In this document: piece by piece, positions 1 through 9,600 of the stretch
Position numbering within the stretch: the stretch's first letter is position 1
Layout of the letters: every line of letters starts with the position of its first letter
Source of the DNA: Acidobacteriota bacterium
Lineage (GTDB): Bacteria; Acidobacteriota; Blastocatellia; Pyrinomonadales; Pyrinomonadaceae
Direction of reading: 5' to 3'
NCBI GenBank assembly: GCA_016713675.1
Contig: JADJOS010000001.1
Span: forward strand, 434,001-498,000
DNA: 64,000 bases
Notes under the pieces: generated by a model
The model's input: the letters and a program-made list of their open reading frames with translations, nothing else
Told to the model about the DNA's origin: nothing
The model's database searches: none
Program-made: the position numbers and the translations under genes

Positions 1-747
1 ACCGAACATCTCATTCGGGGCGTCTTCGATGCCGATGTAATTGCCAAGTGATTTGGACATTTTCTGGACGCCGTCGAGGCCCTCGAGCAGCGGCGTGGTG
101 ATGATCACCTGCGGTTCCTGATCGTATTCACGCTGAAGATTGCGGCCCATCAAGAGGTTGAATTTTTGATCGGTGCCACCAAGTTCCACGTCCGCATTTA
201 GTGCAACGCTGTCGTAGCCCTGGACGAGCGGATAGAGCAGCTCGTGCAGCGAGATCGGTTTTTCCTCGTTCATCCGCTTTGTAAAATCGTCGCGTTCGAG
301 GATCTGTTTGACCGTCGTTTTCGCACACAGTTTTACAAAATCGGCCGCCGTAAACTTATCGAGCCATTCACCGTTAAACCGGAGCTCTGTCTTTTCCGGG
401 TCAAGCAGCTTGAACATCTGCCGCTTATACGTCTCGGCGTTCACATTTATCTCTTCACGCGACAACGGCGGCCGCGTCACGTTCTTGCCCGAAGGGTCAC
501 CGATCATTCCGGTAAAATCGCCGATCAAAAAGATCACCGTATGTCCGAGGTCCTGAAAGGCCTTCAACTTTCGGATCACAACCGTATGCCCGACATGAAT
601 ATCCGGTGCGGTCGGGTCGAGCCCAAGCTTGACGCGCAGTGGTCTTCCGGTCTTCGCCGACCGTTCAAGCTTTTTCCGCAAATCTTCCTCACGTATCACA
701 TCGACCGTGCCTTTTTTGAGGTATTCGAGTTGTTCGTCAATGGTCAT
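1..747 (-). CDS. tyrS: Tyrosyl-tRNA synthetase, N-terminal part (cut by window edge)
   Basis: Class I aminoacyl-tRNA synthetase that charges tRNA-Tyr in the cytoplasm. Reading the minus strand from the ATG at 745-747 gives 249 open residues running off the window. The class I signature HVGHT is at about residues 51-55, after GLDPTAPDI, and KMSKS is at about 229-233, near the cut edge. The spacing and the HVGHT form fit the TyrS2-like branch of bacterial TyrRS. The S4-like C-terminal tRNA-binding domain would lie outside the window. A decayed copy of the first 25 or so codons lies at 4573-4656, same strand. Family assignment is near certain; only completeness is unknown. Confidence 0.96.
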   Translation of the reverse strand, partial: MTIDEQLEYLKKGTVDVIREEDLRKKLERSAKTGRPLRVKLGLDPTAPDIHVGHTVVIRKLKAFQDLGHTVIFLIGDFTGMIGDPSGKNVTRPPLSREEINVNAETYKRQMFKLLDPEKTELRFNGEWLDKFTAADFVKLCAKTTVKQILERDDFTKRMNEEKPISLHELLYPLVQGYDSVALNADVELGGTDQKFNLLMGRNLQREYDQEPQVIITTPLLEGLDGVQKMSKSLGNYIGIEDAPNEMFG

Positions 748-798
748 GGTAAAACAACAATCATACCTTATGTGGCGAAATGTCTGAACGCGAGGCGG

Positions 799-1524
799 CT
801 ACTCACAGGCCCAATATAGTTCCAATAACTCATAAGCGAGCTTTGAAATCTGTTTCCGTACTTCTCTTTCTTGACCAGAAACCGACTGAAGCAGTCGTTT
901 CAACTCAAGATAGACTGGATTCTCTATCCCGGAAATGCGATATCGCCGTTCCTTGAGATTGGAGACCATTTCTTCTTGCAATGTCGTTTTGTCAATCTCA
1001 AGCTTGCGTACGAAGTCGAAACCCGTGTTTAGAAGCGGAGAGCTACGTACGTAGTGCAAATGTCTTTCAAAAAATGGCAGGCCAAACTTCGTTACGTCGT
1101 CGCAGATCTGCTTTACCCGATCTGTAGTAGTAGAGATTCTTCCGTTGTGAAAGTAGTAGGCCTCTTCGAGTGGAATGCCTGGCGTCCGCTTCTTAAGACC
1201 GATCAAGGGCTGTCGAGGATTTAATAGACCAGAATTGTATTGATTCGAGTATAGGTAATTGAGATTGAGGCATGATGAAACCGAACAGGAAATATTACGC
1301 CCACTAAAGCTGTGCATCAGTTCAACCGTCTGCCAAACTTTGAATCCCTCATTTTCGGCTGTGCGCCGAAACCGATAGGCACCTTTTTCAAATCCAACGT
1401 ACGAGAGTTCCTGAACGCGATCAGTGAAGCACTCAACCAGAATGCCCTTCAATTCGCCTTTCTTGAGTTCTCGCGAGCCATCTTCAAAACGAGTTTGGGT
1501 TATGATCTTATCGTACCAACGCAT
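799..1524 (-). CDS. Hypothetical protein, 241 aa
   Basis: I do not recognise this protein firmly. It is soluble, with no signal peptide or membrane segment, and begins MRWYDKII. The middle (about residues 40-90) alternates hydrophobic strands with an aromatic/Arg-rich stretch (GAYRFRRTAENEGFKVWQTVEL), a layout reminiscent of small alpha/beta DUF4304-type domains; that resemblance is weak. The C-terminal third is helical and charged. It sits between the tyrS start and the delta-60 repeat gene, all on the minus strand, with 51 bp to tyrS. Its codon use looks more AT-rich than its neighbours, so recent acquisition is possible. Confidence 0.6.
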   Translation of the reverse strand: MRWYDKIITQTRFEDGSRELKKGELKGILVECFTDRVQELSYVGFEKGAYRFRRTAENEGFKVWQTVELMHSFSGRNISCSVSSCLNLNYLYSNQYNSGLLNPRQPLIGLKKRTPGIPLEEAYYFHNGRISTTTDRVKQICDDVTKFGLPFFERHLHYVRSSPLLNTGFDFVRKLEIDKTTLQEEMVSNLKERRYRISGIENPVYLELKRLLQSVSGQEREVRKQISKLAYELLELYWACE

Positions 1525-1562
1525 ACAAACTTGGGAATCTTTCTATAGCTGGCGATACACTG

Positions 1563-1586
1563 ATGTACGCATTCGTCAAGCCGTTT
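1563..1586 (-). pseudogene. Possible relic of the GNAT gene 3' end
   Basis: A 24-bp stretch matches the C-terminal coding end of the GNAT acetyltransferase gene (5491-5514), in the same orientation, with one mismatch visible. Flanking bases diverge quickly, so it may be the last trace of a duplicated copy. The short length means chance or a different kind of repeat cannot be excluded. It lies about 3.93 kb from its partner, close to the 3.90 kb between the tyrS start and its relic. Confidence 0.4.
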
Positions 1587-1670
1587 ATTGCTCGGGCAAA
1601 GACCCGGGATATCGTCCACGATCGAGCTGCTTTTGCCAGGACAACTTCGACCTAAGAGTAACTGCGTTTC

Positions 1671-4424
1671 TTATTCTTGTGCGACAAAATCAATATTTGT
1701 CAGTTCTTCGTTGACGCTCAAAATTTGCGACGACGGATCGAACGTATATCGTTTCGAATTAACGGAAATGACGTAGGTTTCGCCAACCGCGATCTCATCG
1801 AAGCGAAAATAGCCGAATGTGCTTGTACGGGAGGTCAGAACGCTTCCGTTTGGCGAAACCAGCGTTACGATCACATTTTTGATGCCGTTTCCGGCTGCTG
1901 ATGAAATTCTGCCCGAAACCGAAACGTTGGCAGATGTCGGGATAAGTTCGTTTTGATAGCGCACAACGGCAAGATCGTAATCTGTTCCGTTCCAGGTTTT
2001 CCCGGCCGCGACAATTCTGTCGGTCAAGTAAAAGCCCAAGGCGTTGATCCGGGCGTCGTTGTTTGGAAATGTCGTAGCGATTCTGCCCAATGTGCCGAAA
2101 CCGAGCGCCGGCGTGCCGTTGGCGTTCAACTTTGCCACGCCGAAGCGTTTGTCAACTGCGTTATCGCTCAAGCCGCCAGCGATCATTTGTCCATCGGGCT
2201 GAAATAAAAGAGCGTTTGCGTCGTCATTGGGATTGCCGATGACAAAATCGATCAGCGAAATGCCGTTGGTGCCGAAATTCTCCGTAAAATTCGGGTCTAA
2301 AGCTCCGTTCGGATCGTACCGTAATATCGCAAAATCGCGGTCGCCGCCCATATTTAGACCCGTAGAGGTGACCACGATCTTATTGTCCGGTTGAACGATC
2401 AGATCTGTGGCTCGATCATTTAACGCGGCGGACAGATCGTTGGTCACAATGCCGCTTGTGCCGAAGGCTGTGTCAGTGGCAAGCGTGGTGAGTTTGCGTG
2501 AAATGCCGACAAAATCACTCGTACCGTCGTTGCCGTAGCCGGCAACGATAAGCTTGCCGTCGGATTGCAACGAGCATTCGAAGATCTCGTTATTGTTGGC
2601 GTTGCCGAAATTTGAAAAAATATCGGTCTCAAGTGTCCCCGTCGCAGAAAGTCGGACGATCTTACCGTTTCTCGGTGCCAATCCTGAACCGTTCGAACCG
2701 CAGCCGATGATCTTGCCATCCGGTTGCACGGTCAAACCGTAGATCCGCGAAATAGCACTTACATTTGTAACGCCGTCAACGCTGAATGTGGTGTCAGGTG
2801 CTCCCGACGGAGTGAATTTGGCGATAACACCGCCAAGCGGGATTCCGCCTTCGCCCGCAACGAAAAGACTGCCGTCGCTCAACACTTTCAAGTCATTAAA
2901 ATAGGTCGAAGTCGAGCCGTTTGAGTATTCATAAACGCCTTCGTCCATAAATGTCGTGTCGAGCGTACCGTCCGCATTCAGCCGAATCAGTTTTGCAATA
3001 TTGTATGACTGATTCGCAACCTCGCCCCAACCGGCAACATAAATTTTGCCGTTCAGTTGGGCAGCAATTGCTTCGACGGAACTAAATTCCTGCGCGGACA
3101 GGACGGTTTGCTTCATCGTGCCGTCGCCGGCCGAAAAATTCAGACTTGTATCAACCGCGCCGTTATCGTTAAATCGTTGTGTGCAAATGCCGGAGTCGTT
3201 CGGACTTGACGGACGCTCTTGCCAACCGATCGCAACAATTTTGCCATCGGTTTGCAAGGCAAGATCCGAACCTTGCTCGCACCATTGCGAGCGGACAATG
3301 CCATTTCCGTCGAAACTCGTATCGAAACTCCCGTCCGCGTTGAGACGCAAAATTGTAAAATCTTCGATAACGAAAAGTGACAGTATAGAATAGGTCGTGT
3401 CGCCGATCGCCAAGATCTTGCCGTCCGCCTGTGCGGCGAGGTCGTTGAAATATTTGTCGCCGCTTCCGATGTTCAAATTGAATGTTTTTATGCCGTCGCC
3501 GTCGAAAGTAGTATCGAGCGAACCATTGGAATTGTAACGGACGAGTGCGGCTTCGGTTTCGCTTCCGTTTGCTCCCGGACCACCGCCGACAAGGATCTTC
3601 CCGTCCGTTTGGATCGCCAAACTTCTTGCTTCGCTGTCGCCAGCGTAAACCGCGGTTACCGCGATCCCGTCCGAGTCAAAGGTCGGATCGAGTGCGCCCG
3701 TGGTCAGGAGGCGCACCGTCGAAATATCGCCGCCCGCAAAGATCGAACTCGACCCCGCGACAACGATCCGGCCGTTTGATTGAATTGCCAAACCGTACGG
3801 CTCAAAATGACTCGGACTCAATGAGACAAGTCCATCCGTGTCGAAAGTCGTGTCGAGTCCTCCTGTTGTCGTCAAACGAATGATGATCGATTCGCCCGAC
3901 AAGCCGCGCGAACCGATGACAATTTTTCCGTCCGTCTGAAGAGCGACCGATAGAGCGATTCCTGCGCTTGTGATCTCAAAAATTCCGTCCCCGCTGAATG
4001 TCGTGTCGAGTGTGCCGTTCGTATTAAGGCGGATAGCGTACGCCTCGGACGACGAATTACTTTGCCCGACCGCCACGATCTTTCCGTCAGTTTGAATAGC
4101 GACAGCGTTTAGATTATCTGAATTTGAGTTATGTAAAAGAAAGATCCCGTCGCCGCTAAATGTCGTATCGAGCGTACCGTCCGCGTTATAACGGGCAACC
4201 AAATAATCGAGAGCATTGATGCCCGCATATCGGCTTCCGACAATGACTATTTTCCCATCCGTTTGCACCGCAACATCGTTCGCGATTTCATCGACCTGCG
4301 CCACCAGAAAATCCGAAACGACATACCCGTCGGAAACGCCAAAGGTCGTATCCAAGTCTCCCGGCAAAGCGAAACTGGCGGAATAGAGAAGTAAAAGTAT
4401 GGATATAGTGCGTAGGCTCTTCAT
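1671..4424 (-). CDS. Secreted delta-60 repeat beta-propeller protein with C-terminal carboxypeptidase-regulatory-like domain
   Basis: Exported protein of 917 aa. The signal peptide is about residues 1-23 (MKSLRTISILLLLYSASFA). It is followed by roughly 14 delta-60 repeats: about every 55-60 residues an LDTTF..dGi element and a Q.DGKI...G strand pair recur, as in Myxococcota and Acidobacteriota surface proteins. The last 90 residues form a carboxypeptidase-regulatory-like beta-sandwich (VSGRISSAAGNGIKNV...). No catalytic motif is seen, so a structural or adhesive role is inferred. The ATG at 4424 is chosen because a GGGGGA Shine-Dalgarno lies 7 nt upstream; the reading frame stays open 4 codons further to a TTG that overlaps it. 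The gene lies between the real tyrS start and its decayed copy. Confidence 0.88.
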   Translation of the reverse strand: MKSLRTISILLLLYSASFALPGDLDTTFGVSDGYVVSDFLVAQVDEIANDVAVQTDGKIVIVGSRYAGINALDYLVARYNADGTLDTTFSGDGIFLLHNSNSDNLNAVAIQTDGKIVAVGQSNSSSEAYAIRLNTNGTLDTTFSGDGIFEITSAGIALSVALQTDGKIVIGSRGLSGESIIIRLTTTGGLDTTFDTDGLVSLSPSHFEPYGLAIQSNGRIVVAGSSSIFAGGDISTVRLLTTGALDPTFDSDGIAVTAVYAGDSEARSLAIQTDGKILVGGGPGANGSETEAALVRYNSNGSLDTTFDGDGIKTFNLNIGSGDKYFNDLAAQADGKILAIGDTTYSILSLFVIEDFTILRLNADGSFDTSFDGNGIVRSQWCEQGSDLALQTDGKIVAIGWQERPSSPNDSGICTQRFNDNGAVDTSLNFSAGDGTMKQTVLSAQEFSSVEAIAAQLNGKIYVAGWGEVANQSYNIAKLIRLNADGTLDTTFMDEGVYEYSNGSTSTYFNDLKVLSDGSLFVAGEGGIPLGGVIAKFTPSGAPDTTFSVDGVTNVSAISRIYGLTVQPDGKIIGCGSNGSGLAPRNGKIVRLSATGTLETDIFSNFGNANNNEIFECSLQSDGKLIVAGYGNDGTSDFVGISRKLTTLATDTAFGTSGIVTNDLSAALNDRATDLIVQPDNKIVVTSTGLNMGGDRDFAILRYDPNGALDPNFTENFGTNGISLIDFVIGNPNDDANALLFQPDGQMIAGGLSDNAVDKRFGVAKLNANGTPALGFGTLGRIATTFPNNDARINALGFYLTDRIVAAGKTWNGTDYDLAVVRYQNELIPTSANVSVSGRISSAAGNGIKNVIVTLVSPNGSVLTSRTSTFGYFRFDEIAVGETYVISVNSKRYTFDPSSQILSVNEELTNIDFVAQE

Positions 4425-4572
4425 AATTTCCCCCAACGATCTGACAATAGAACTGATCTTTTCTTTCGGTGCGATTTTCCGATTATTTTATATCTTTCCG
4501 GCTTTGATGTCATCGCATTTTACCGATCGGGCAAAGCTTTTTTTTCTAAATTCAGTCGACAATTTTCTTTTA

Positions 4573-4656
4573 CCGGTCCAGCTCGTTTCGCAAATCTTCG
4601 TCACGGATCAGATCGACCGTCCGTTTACGTATTCGAGTTGTTCGCCAATGGTCGTG
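4573..4656 (-). pseudogene. Decayed copy of the tyrS 5' end
   Basis: Reading the minus strand gives TTIGEQLEYV...RDEDLRNEL, matching the N-terminus of TyrRS (MTIDEQLEYLKKGTVDVIREEDLRKKLER). By eye about 80% of bases are identical to 664-747, with one small gap. The start codon has become ACG and the frame closes soon after. It is the footprint of a segmental duplication 3.9 kb from the real gene, in the same orientation. It occupies most of what is otherwise a gene-free stretch at 4425-4781. Confidence 0.8.
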
Positions 4657-4695
4657 CTCAGAGCCGCAGCCGCTAATATTCGCGAGTTGCTCGCC

Positions 4696-4725
4696 TTGTC
4701 GAGCGACGATGTGTTGTTGTATAAA
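4696..4725 (+). promoter_or_regulatory. Predicted sigma70-type promoter for the lipoprotein gene at 4782
   Basis: TTGTCG at 4696-4701, 18 nt, then TATAAA at 4720-4725. This would start RNA near 4731 and leave a leader of about 50 nt before the ATG at 4782. It is based only on motif match and spacing. Confidence 0.4.
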
Positions 4726-4781
4726 TACAAAAACAAACCCAGACTATTTCAAAACGACCATTATTTGGCCGAAGCGTAACT

Positions 4782-5459
4782 ATGAAGAACCTGATCCCCA
4801 TCGTCTTGATATTGTTGTTCTCTATTATCGGCTGCAAGCTGCCCGGCCAAAATTCGTCCAATACCGGCAGCAGCGGAACGTCAAATAGCGGAACAGCCAA
4901 CACCTCAAATACCGCAAAGGCCGATCCGGTCGCACGGGCAACGGATGCATTGAAAAAGCTGCGGTCGGTTCCATTTGTGACGTCAACATTTACTCGAGGG
5001 AAAGGCGGCTCATATAAACTCATCGAGCAATTCTCGGCAAAAGACGAGAGTTTTAGCAGATCATCTTCAGATGACAGCGAAACGAAGGTAATAATTATCG
5101 GCAAAGAGAACTTCAGTAAAATGAACAGCGCGTGGCCTTGGCGCATTGATTCAGGAGTAAACTACACTGCGGCAAAAACATTTTATTTTCCCTTGGATGA
5201 TTTAGAAAGAACTTTGCCCGGGTTCAACGCAGCTTCAGAGGGCAGTGAGACTTTCGACGGTCAAGCCGCCGAGGTCTTTAGCTTTAAGTTGACCGAGAAA
5301 AAGCTTGATGTGCCCTCATCTGTCAAGATATGGGTAGCCACGGAGACAGGCCTTCCATTAAAGTTGATCTTCGAAATGGATGACGGATCGACGAACGAGC
5401 GAACGTTTGACTACAAAACACCCGTCAAGATCGAACGGCCAAAACTCGAAAAGAATTAG
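4782..5459 (+). CDS. Predicted outer-membrane lipoprotein, 225 aa
   Basis: Exported lipoprotein: the N-terminus MKNLIPIVLILLFSIIGC has a hydrophobic core and a lipobox ending at Cys18, so signal peptidase II cleavage and lipidation are expected. After a Ser/Gly/Asn-rich linker (about residues 22-45), the rest looks like a single beta-rich domain: alternating strands, TFDGQAAEVFSFKL, then VKIWVATETGLPLKLIFEM. The latter is the pattern of LolA/LppX/LprG-like lipoprotein-carrier folds ('...tGlP.k...'). That fold suggestion is inference. The gene stands alone, convergent with the GNAT gene (stop codons 3 bp apart), with its own predicted promoter. Confidence 0.8.
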   Translation: MKNLIPIVLILLFSIIGCKLPGQNSSNTGSSGTSNSGTANTSNTAKADPVARATDALKKLRSVPFVTSTFTRGKGGSYKLIEQFSAKDESFSRSSSDDSETKVIIIGKENFSKMNSAWPWRIDSGVNYTAAKTFYFPLDDLERTLPGFNAASEGSETFDGQAAEVFSFKLTEKKLDVPSSVKIWVATETGLPLKLIFEMDDGSTNERTFDYKTPVKIERPKLEKN

Positions 5460-5462
5460 CCG

Positions 5463-5969
5463 CTAATTTGGCTTAGAGCTTCCGGCCATAATGTACGCAT
5501 TCGTCAGGCCGTTTTGTGCGTGGTTCATCGCGTCGGGGATCTCGCCGATGATCTCGAAACCGATACTTTGCCACAGTTTGACCGCGACGGTGTTGGATCG
5601 GACAACAAAATTGAACTGCATCGCTGTGAAGCCAAGCCGACGTGCCTCGCCGAGCGACCACAGAGCGCTCTGCTTGCCGATGCCCTTACCCGCAGCTGAA
5701 GGAGCGACCATATAGGCGGCGTTCCCGACGTGTCTCCCCAGGCCCGGATTGTTCGCCCGCAGCCAAAATGTCGCGACGACCTCGCCGTCGTCAACGGCGA
5801 TATAGTTGTGCTTGTCCGGCGTAAACCAAAACGCCATCATCTCATCTTCGGTCGAGTCAGGTGAAAAAACATACGTATCGCCACCGGCAATGACGGCCTT
5901 AATTATCTGCCAGATCGCGGGCTTATCGCGGTCTTCGGCATTGCGGATCTCGATCGTTTTTGCTGCCAT
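5463..5969 (-). CDS. GNAT family N-acetyltransferase
   Basis: Cytoplasmic acetyl-CoA-dependent N-acetyltransferase of 168 aa; substrate unknown. The start of the domain reads IEIRNAEDRDKPAIWQIIKAVIAGGDTY. Motif A follows (MVAPSAAGKGIGKQSALW), carrying the Q/R-x-x-G-x-G/A pyrophosphate loop (AGKGIG), then QFNFVVRSNTVAVKLWQSIGFEIIGEIP, the classic GNAT strand-5/helix-4 end. The ATG at 5967-5969 is preferred. The frame remains open 35 codons upstream, but that part has no GNAT similarity and would add a low-complexity leader. A near-identical copy of codons for about residues 5-60 lies at 6436-6593, and a possible 3'-end trace at 1563-1586. Confidence 0.9.
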   Translation of the reverse strand: MAAKTIEIRNAEDRDKPAIWQIIKAVIAGGDTYVFSPDSTEDEMMAFWFTPDKHNYIAVDDGEVVATFWLRANNPGLGRHVGNAAYMVAPSAAGKGIGKQSALWSLGEARRLGFTAMQFNFVVRSNTVAVKLWQSIGFEIIGEIPDAMNHAQNGLTNAYIMAGSSKPN

Positions 5970-6083
5970 TGCGTTCTGGGCGACTTTGGGTAAAACTCGT
6001 ATTGCGCCGGTTGAGGTATTTTTACGCAAAGCCGCGTAGCGCGCAAAGTCGAATGCCAATTGAAAGGCGAACAATAACTACCA

Positions 6084-6290
6084 ATGCGAAATATCATTTG
6101 GGATTTGACGTTTATTTATGACGTTCTCCAGAAACACTGGCCAATTGCCGCAATCGGCGGAGTATTGGCGGTCGCATTCGGCTTTGTCTTCGGACGAATG
6201 TCGATGATCATCACCGGTGCGATCGTTTTGTTTGTGGTGATCGTGGACCTGATCATACTGCTCGTTCTCAGAGTGCGTGGTCAAAAGTGA
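6084..6290 (+). CDS. Small membrane protein, 68 aa
   Basis: Short protein with two predicted transmembrane helices: about residues 19-36 (WPIAAIGGVLAVAFGFVF) and 40-62 (SMIITGAIVLFVVIVDLIILLVL), ending in a short basic tail (RVRGQK). It lies divergent from the GNAT gene with about 115 bp between starts. No conserved motif is recognised. The strongly hydrophobic, well-formed two-helix layout supports a real gene rather than a chance frame. Function unknown. Confidence 0.6.
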   Translation: MRNIIWDLTFIYDVLQKHWPIAAIGGVLAVAFGFVFGRMSMIITGAIVLFVVIVDLIILLVLRVRGQK

Positions 6291-6332
6291 TCGGAAGCTT
6301 GCAGCGCCTAACCTTTTCGGCGGCAATTATCT

Positions 6333-6435
6333 ATGGCAAACGAATTGAAATATCTGCACTTGGCATTCATAGGCTGCGGCGTGAACTGGTCGATCCGAAG
6401 AACATCGCGGCGAGCCACCCACGCGAGTCACGGCG
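6333..6435 (+). pseudogene. Decayed and internally deleted copy of the proC 5' end
   Basis: Starts ATG at 6333 and parallels proC (10550 onward): LKYLHLAFIGCG corresponds to LNDLHLAFIGCG. The copy then skips 45 bp: one of two CTGCGGCGTGA repeats in proC and the sequence between them are missing, the outcome expected from deletion between short direct repeats. After the deletion about 62 bp are identical to proC 10627-10688, while the first 50 bp are clearly diverged. It joins the reversed GNAT relic at about 6430-6436 through a shared CACGGCG/AACGGCG stretch. Confidence 0.85.
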
Positions 6436-6593
6436 ATATAGTTGTGCTTGTCCGGCGTACACCAAAACGCCATCATCTCATCTTCGGTCGAGTCAGGTGA
6501 AAAAACGTACGTGTCGCCGCCGGCGATCACAGCTTTGATGATCTGCCAGATCGCGGGTTTGTCACTTTCGATCGCCCGTCGAATTTCAACCAT
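6436..6593 (-). pseudogene. Truncated copy of the GNAT acetyltransferase 5' half
   Basis: Minus-strand reading MVEIRRAIESDKPAIWQIIK... follows the N-terminal 55 residues of the intact GNAT gene at 5463-5969. The first 75 bp or so at the break side are almost identical (two differences seen); the start region is more diverged. Translation continues past the break into the antisense of the proC relic and stops at 6327, so an 88-codon chimeric frame exists (6327-6593). It lacks motif A and cannot be a working acetyltransferase. Confidence 0.85.
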
Positions 6594-6618
6594 TTTCTAG
6601 ATCAACATCTTTCACTAG

Positions 6619-9600
6619 TTAAGGTATGTAAGCACTTGGCGTCGGGATGTCACCGGCGATGCCGAACGTCTGGATCAACGTTCCGGCAGTCGAGCGGTCG
6701 ATAAACCACGTGAAGTTAGACGGACGGAAGACCCCAGCGTCAAATTTGCCGTCGCCATCATAATCTCCCGGTGCCGGAACATCGCCATTTGTACCAAATG
6801 GGAACGCAAAGAAAGAAAAGTCTTCGGAACGAAGTACGAACCAGTTCCCGTTCGACGGCCGCCAAAAAGCAATGTCTGCTTTTCCGTCACCCGTAAAATC
6901 GCCCGGAACCGGACGATCCGTCGAGGCTCCAAATTGCAGTGCAAATACGCTGCCGTCGGAACTGCGGCGGACCCACCACTCAGAAGTGCCCCCGTTCGGA
7001 CGAAATATTGCGATGTCTGCTTTTCCGTCCCCGGTGTAATCGGCGACCACAGGCTTGTCATTCAATGCTCCGAATCCGATGAAATCGACCCCTCCGGTCG
7101 ATTTTTGGATGATCCAGGTAAGCGTCGATGGACGGAAAACGGCCGCATCGGCTTTGAGATCACCGTCGAAATCCGCAGGAACAGGCACATCTCCGTTCGT
7201 ACCGAACGGGAACGCAAAGAACGTCAGGTCTTCGCTTCGCAATACGAACCAATTACCGTTCGACGGCCGCCAGAATGCGATGTCTGCCTTGCCGTCTCCC
7301 GTAAAATCGGCCGGTACGATCTTGTCGGACGATGACCCAAACTGCGTCGCGAAATTACTTCCATTCGATGACCGAGACAACCACCATTCGCCGGGCCCGG
7401 GACGGAATATCGAGATGTCCGTCTTGTTGTCGCCGTCGTAATCAAATGGGGCTCGATTCTGAGCAACAGGCGCCGTCTGTGCCTCGAATGCACCGATGTC
7501 GGAGCCGTCGCTGTTTGGGGCGTTCGTTGCGGGCAGATCGACGGGGCGTCTGAGGCCGCGTTGGTCTGAGGTTGCGCCGGAACTGTTGCCTTTGTCGAGA
7601 GCAGGGCTTGCGAAAAGCAACGCGTGAGTCGGCATTTGCCCGCCGTTTAGTGCTAAGGAAGCAAGTCCCGGATTCAACACCACCGCGGCTGAACCGACCT
7701 GATCGCTGTTAACGCCATTTGTAAAGCCTGAGCCGCCGGCAGAGTTGCCGATGAGATTGAAGCCATTAGAAACAAATGTGCCGAAGATGTTAGGCGCATT
7801 GCCGCCCGAAGCGTCTATGTTTCCGGCAATGATGGTGTTGCGGACGTTGATTGAACCATTTGCCATACGGATACCTCCGCCATTTCCGGCAGCTGTGTTG
7901 TTTGTAATGGTGGAGTTGTTAATTGTCAGCGTTCCGGTGCCGGTTTGATGGATACCGCCGCCGCCAAGGGGTGATGAACTATTTGCCGTGTTGCCGGAGA
8001 TGGTTGTATTGCGAATCGTCATCAGCGTTGCGGTTTCATTTTGAATTGCACCTCCATTGAATGTTGAGGTGTTGTTATCAAAAGTCGAGTCGCTGATATT
8101 CACCACTGCATTATCGCTGTTCAATAACCCGCCGCCGTTGCCGTTCGTTACCGTATTGCCTGTAATGCGCGAGCGGTTGAGGTTTAAAGTGGTGTTTGGA
8201 CTAAAGACATTGATCGCACCGCCGCCACCGCCGCTCCCATTTCCGCCGGTGATGGTCATTTCGCTCAAGGTGGCGGTAGAGCCGGAGTTGATGTTAAAGA
8301 CGCGGCTTTGGTTACCGCCCGAAACGGTCACGAGATTTGCGCCGGGGGCGATGATGTTCAGGTTTCTGTCTATAACCAATTCCGTCCCGCCGAGCGTGAT
8401 GGTGCGCGGCGTGTTGAAAAATGTCGGGTCAAACAAAATGTCGCTGTTCGTGGGCGATGAGCCAACTGCGTCGCGCAGGCTGTTTGATCCCACTCCGCCT
8501 GCGTTGGTCACGAGAAAGAACGAATACATTTCCACCGCGCCGATGTCTGCGCCGTCCGTGCCATTGACATTGGGAGCGAACGGCAAATCAAATGGACGAG
8601 TCCGCCCACGCTGGTCGGTCGACGCGCCGGAACTGTTGCCTGCGTCGATCGCCGGACTGCCGCCGAGCAAAGCGTGCGTCGGCGTTTGCCCGCCGTAGAG
8701 CGCTAAGGGAGCAAGTCGCGGTGTCGCGCTGGTGATGTCGTTGGCGAGCGGTGTGAACACGCCGTTGTAGTTGTCGCTCAGATTAAAGCCATTGGTCGTG
8801 ACAGTTGCCGTGCTACCGAATTTCGCCAAATTGATCGGTGTGTTGTTCGCGACAATGCTGTTCCTGAGGGTCGTCGTTGCGGAAGCCCCTGCTCCAGGGC
8901 TGACCGTGGTAGCAATGCCGCCTACGGGGCTGAATCCTGTCGACGTGTTGTTGGCAATGGTACTACCGATTACCTCCAATATGCTGTTGACGCTGCTTGA
9001 GGCATTCGCGTTATTCATGATGCCGCCGCCAGTGTTCGCGACATTGCCGCTTATCGTGCTACTCACCAACCGCAAAGTACGATCATCTATGAGGGTCGCG
9101 ATTCCGCCGCCGAAGTCGCCTGCCCTGTTGTCGCTAAACGTGCTTCTTGTAAATAGTCCATCAGCGAACCTCAATAACACTCCGCCCCCGTCGTTGCTTG
9201 CTTGATTGCCGGTTACATGAACATTGGCCAGCGTCAGAAGACTCTGGCTGTAGATGCCCCCGCCGCCGAAAGGCCCGGTATCACGCCCGCCGGTGATAGT
9301 CATTCCGCTTATGGCGACACCGGTCGTGATGCCGATAGGAATCGTGAAGATGCGAAAGTCCGTGACTGCGTTAAAGGAGCGTCGCACGGTGAGTAGATTC
9401 GCTCCGGGGCCGGCAATCGCCATGCTTTCGGTGATGTCGGGAAGTGGCGTGAGGAGATCGATGGTCTTCGGCGTGTTAAAGCTGGAATCGAAACTGATCT
9501 GATCGCTGTTGCCGGGGGCGGCGATGGCGGCGTTGATCGCCTCCCGAAGGGTGCATTCCGAACCGTCGCAAACGCCGTTGCCGGGGTCATTCGTTGAATT

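Noticed and set aside
5970..6074. 35-codon N-terminal extension of the GNAT gene
   Set aside because: No similarity to GNAT lead sequences and no ribosome site; the relic copy at 6593 also starts at the shorter position.
6327..6593. 88-codon frame that looks like a small acetyltransferase
   Set aside because: Only the first 55 codons match GNAT; the rest is the reverse of a proC fragment, so it is a fusion of relics.
8057..8698. Open 213-codon plus-strand frame opposite the beta-helix region
   Set aside because: Antisense shadow of a highly repetitive Asn/Gly/Thr-rich gene; the product is Pro/Val/Leu low-complexity with no motif and no ribosome site.
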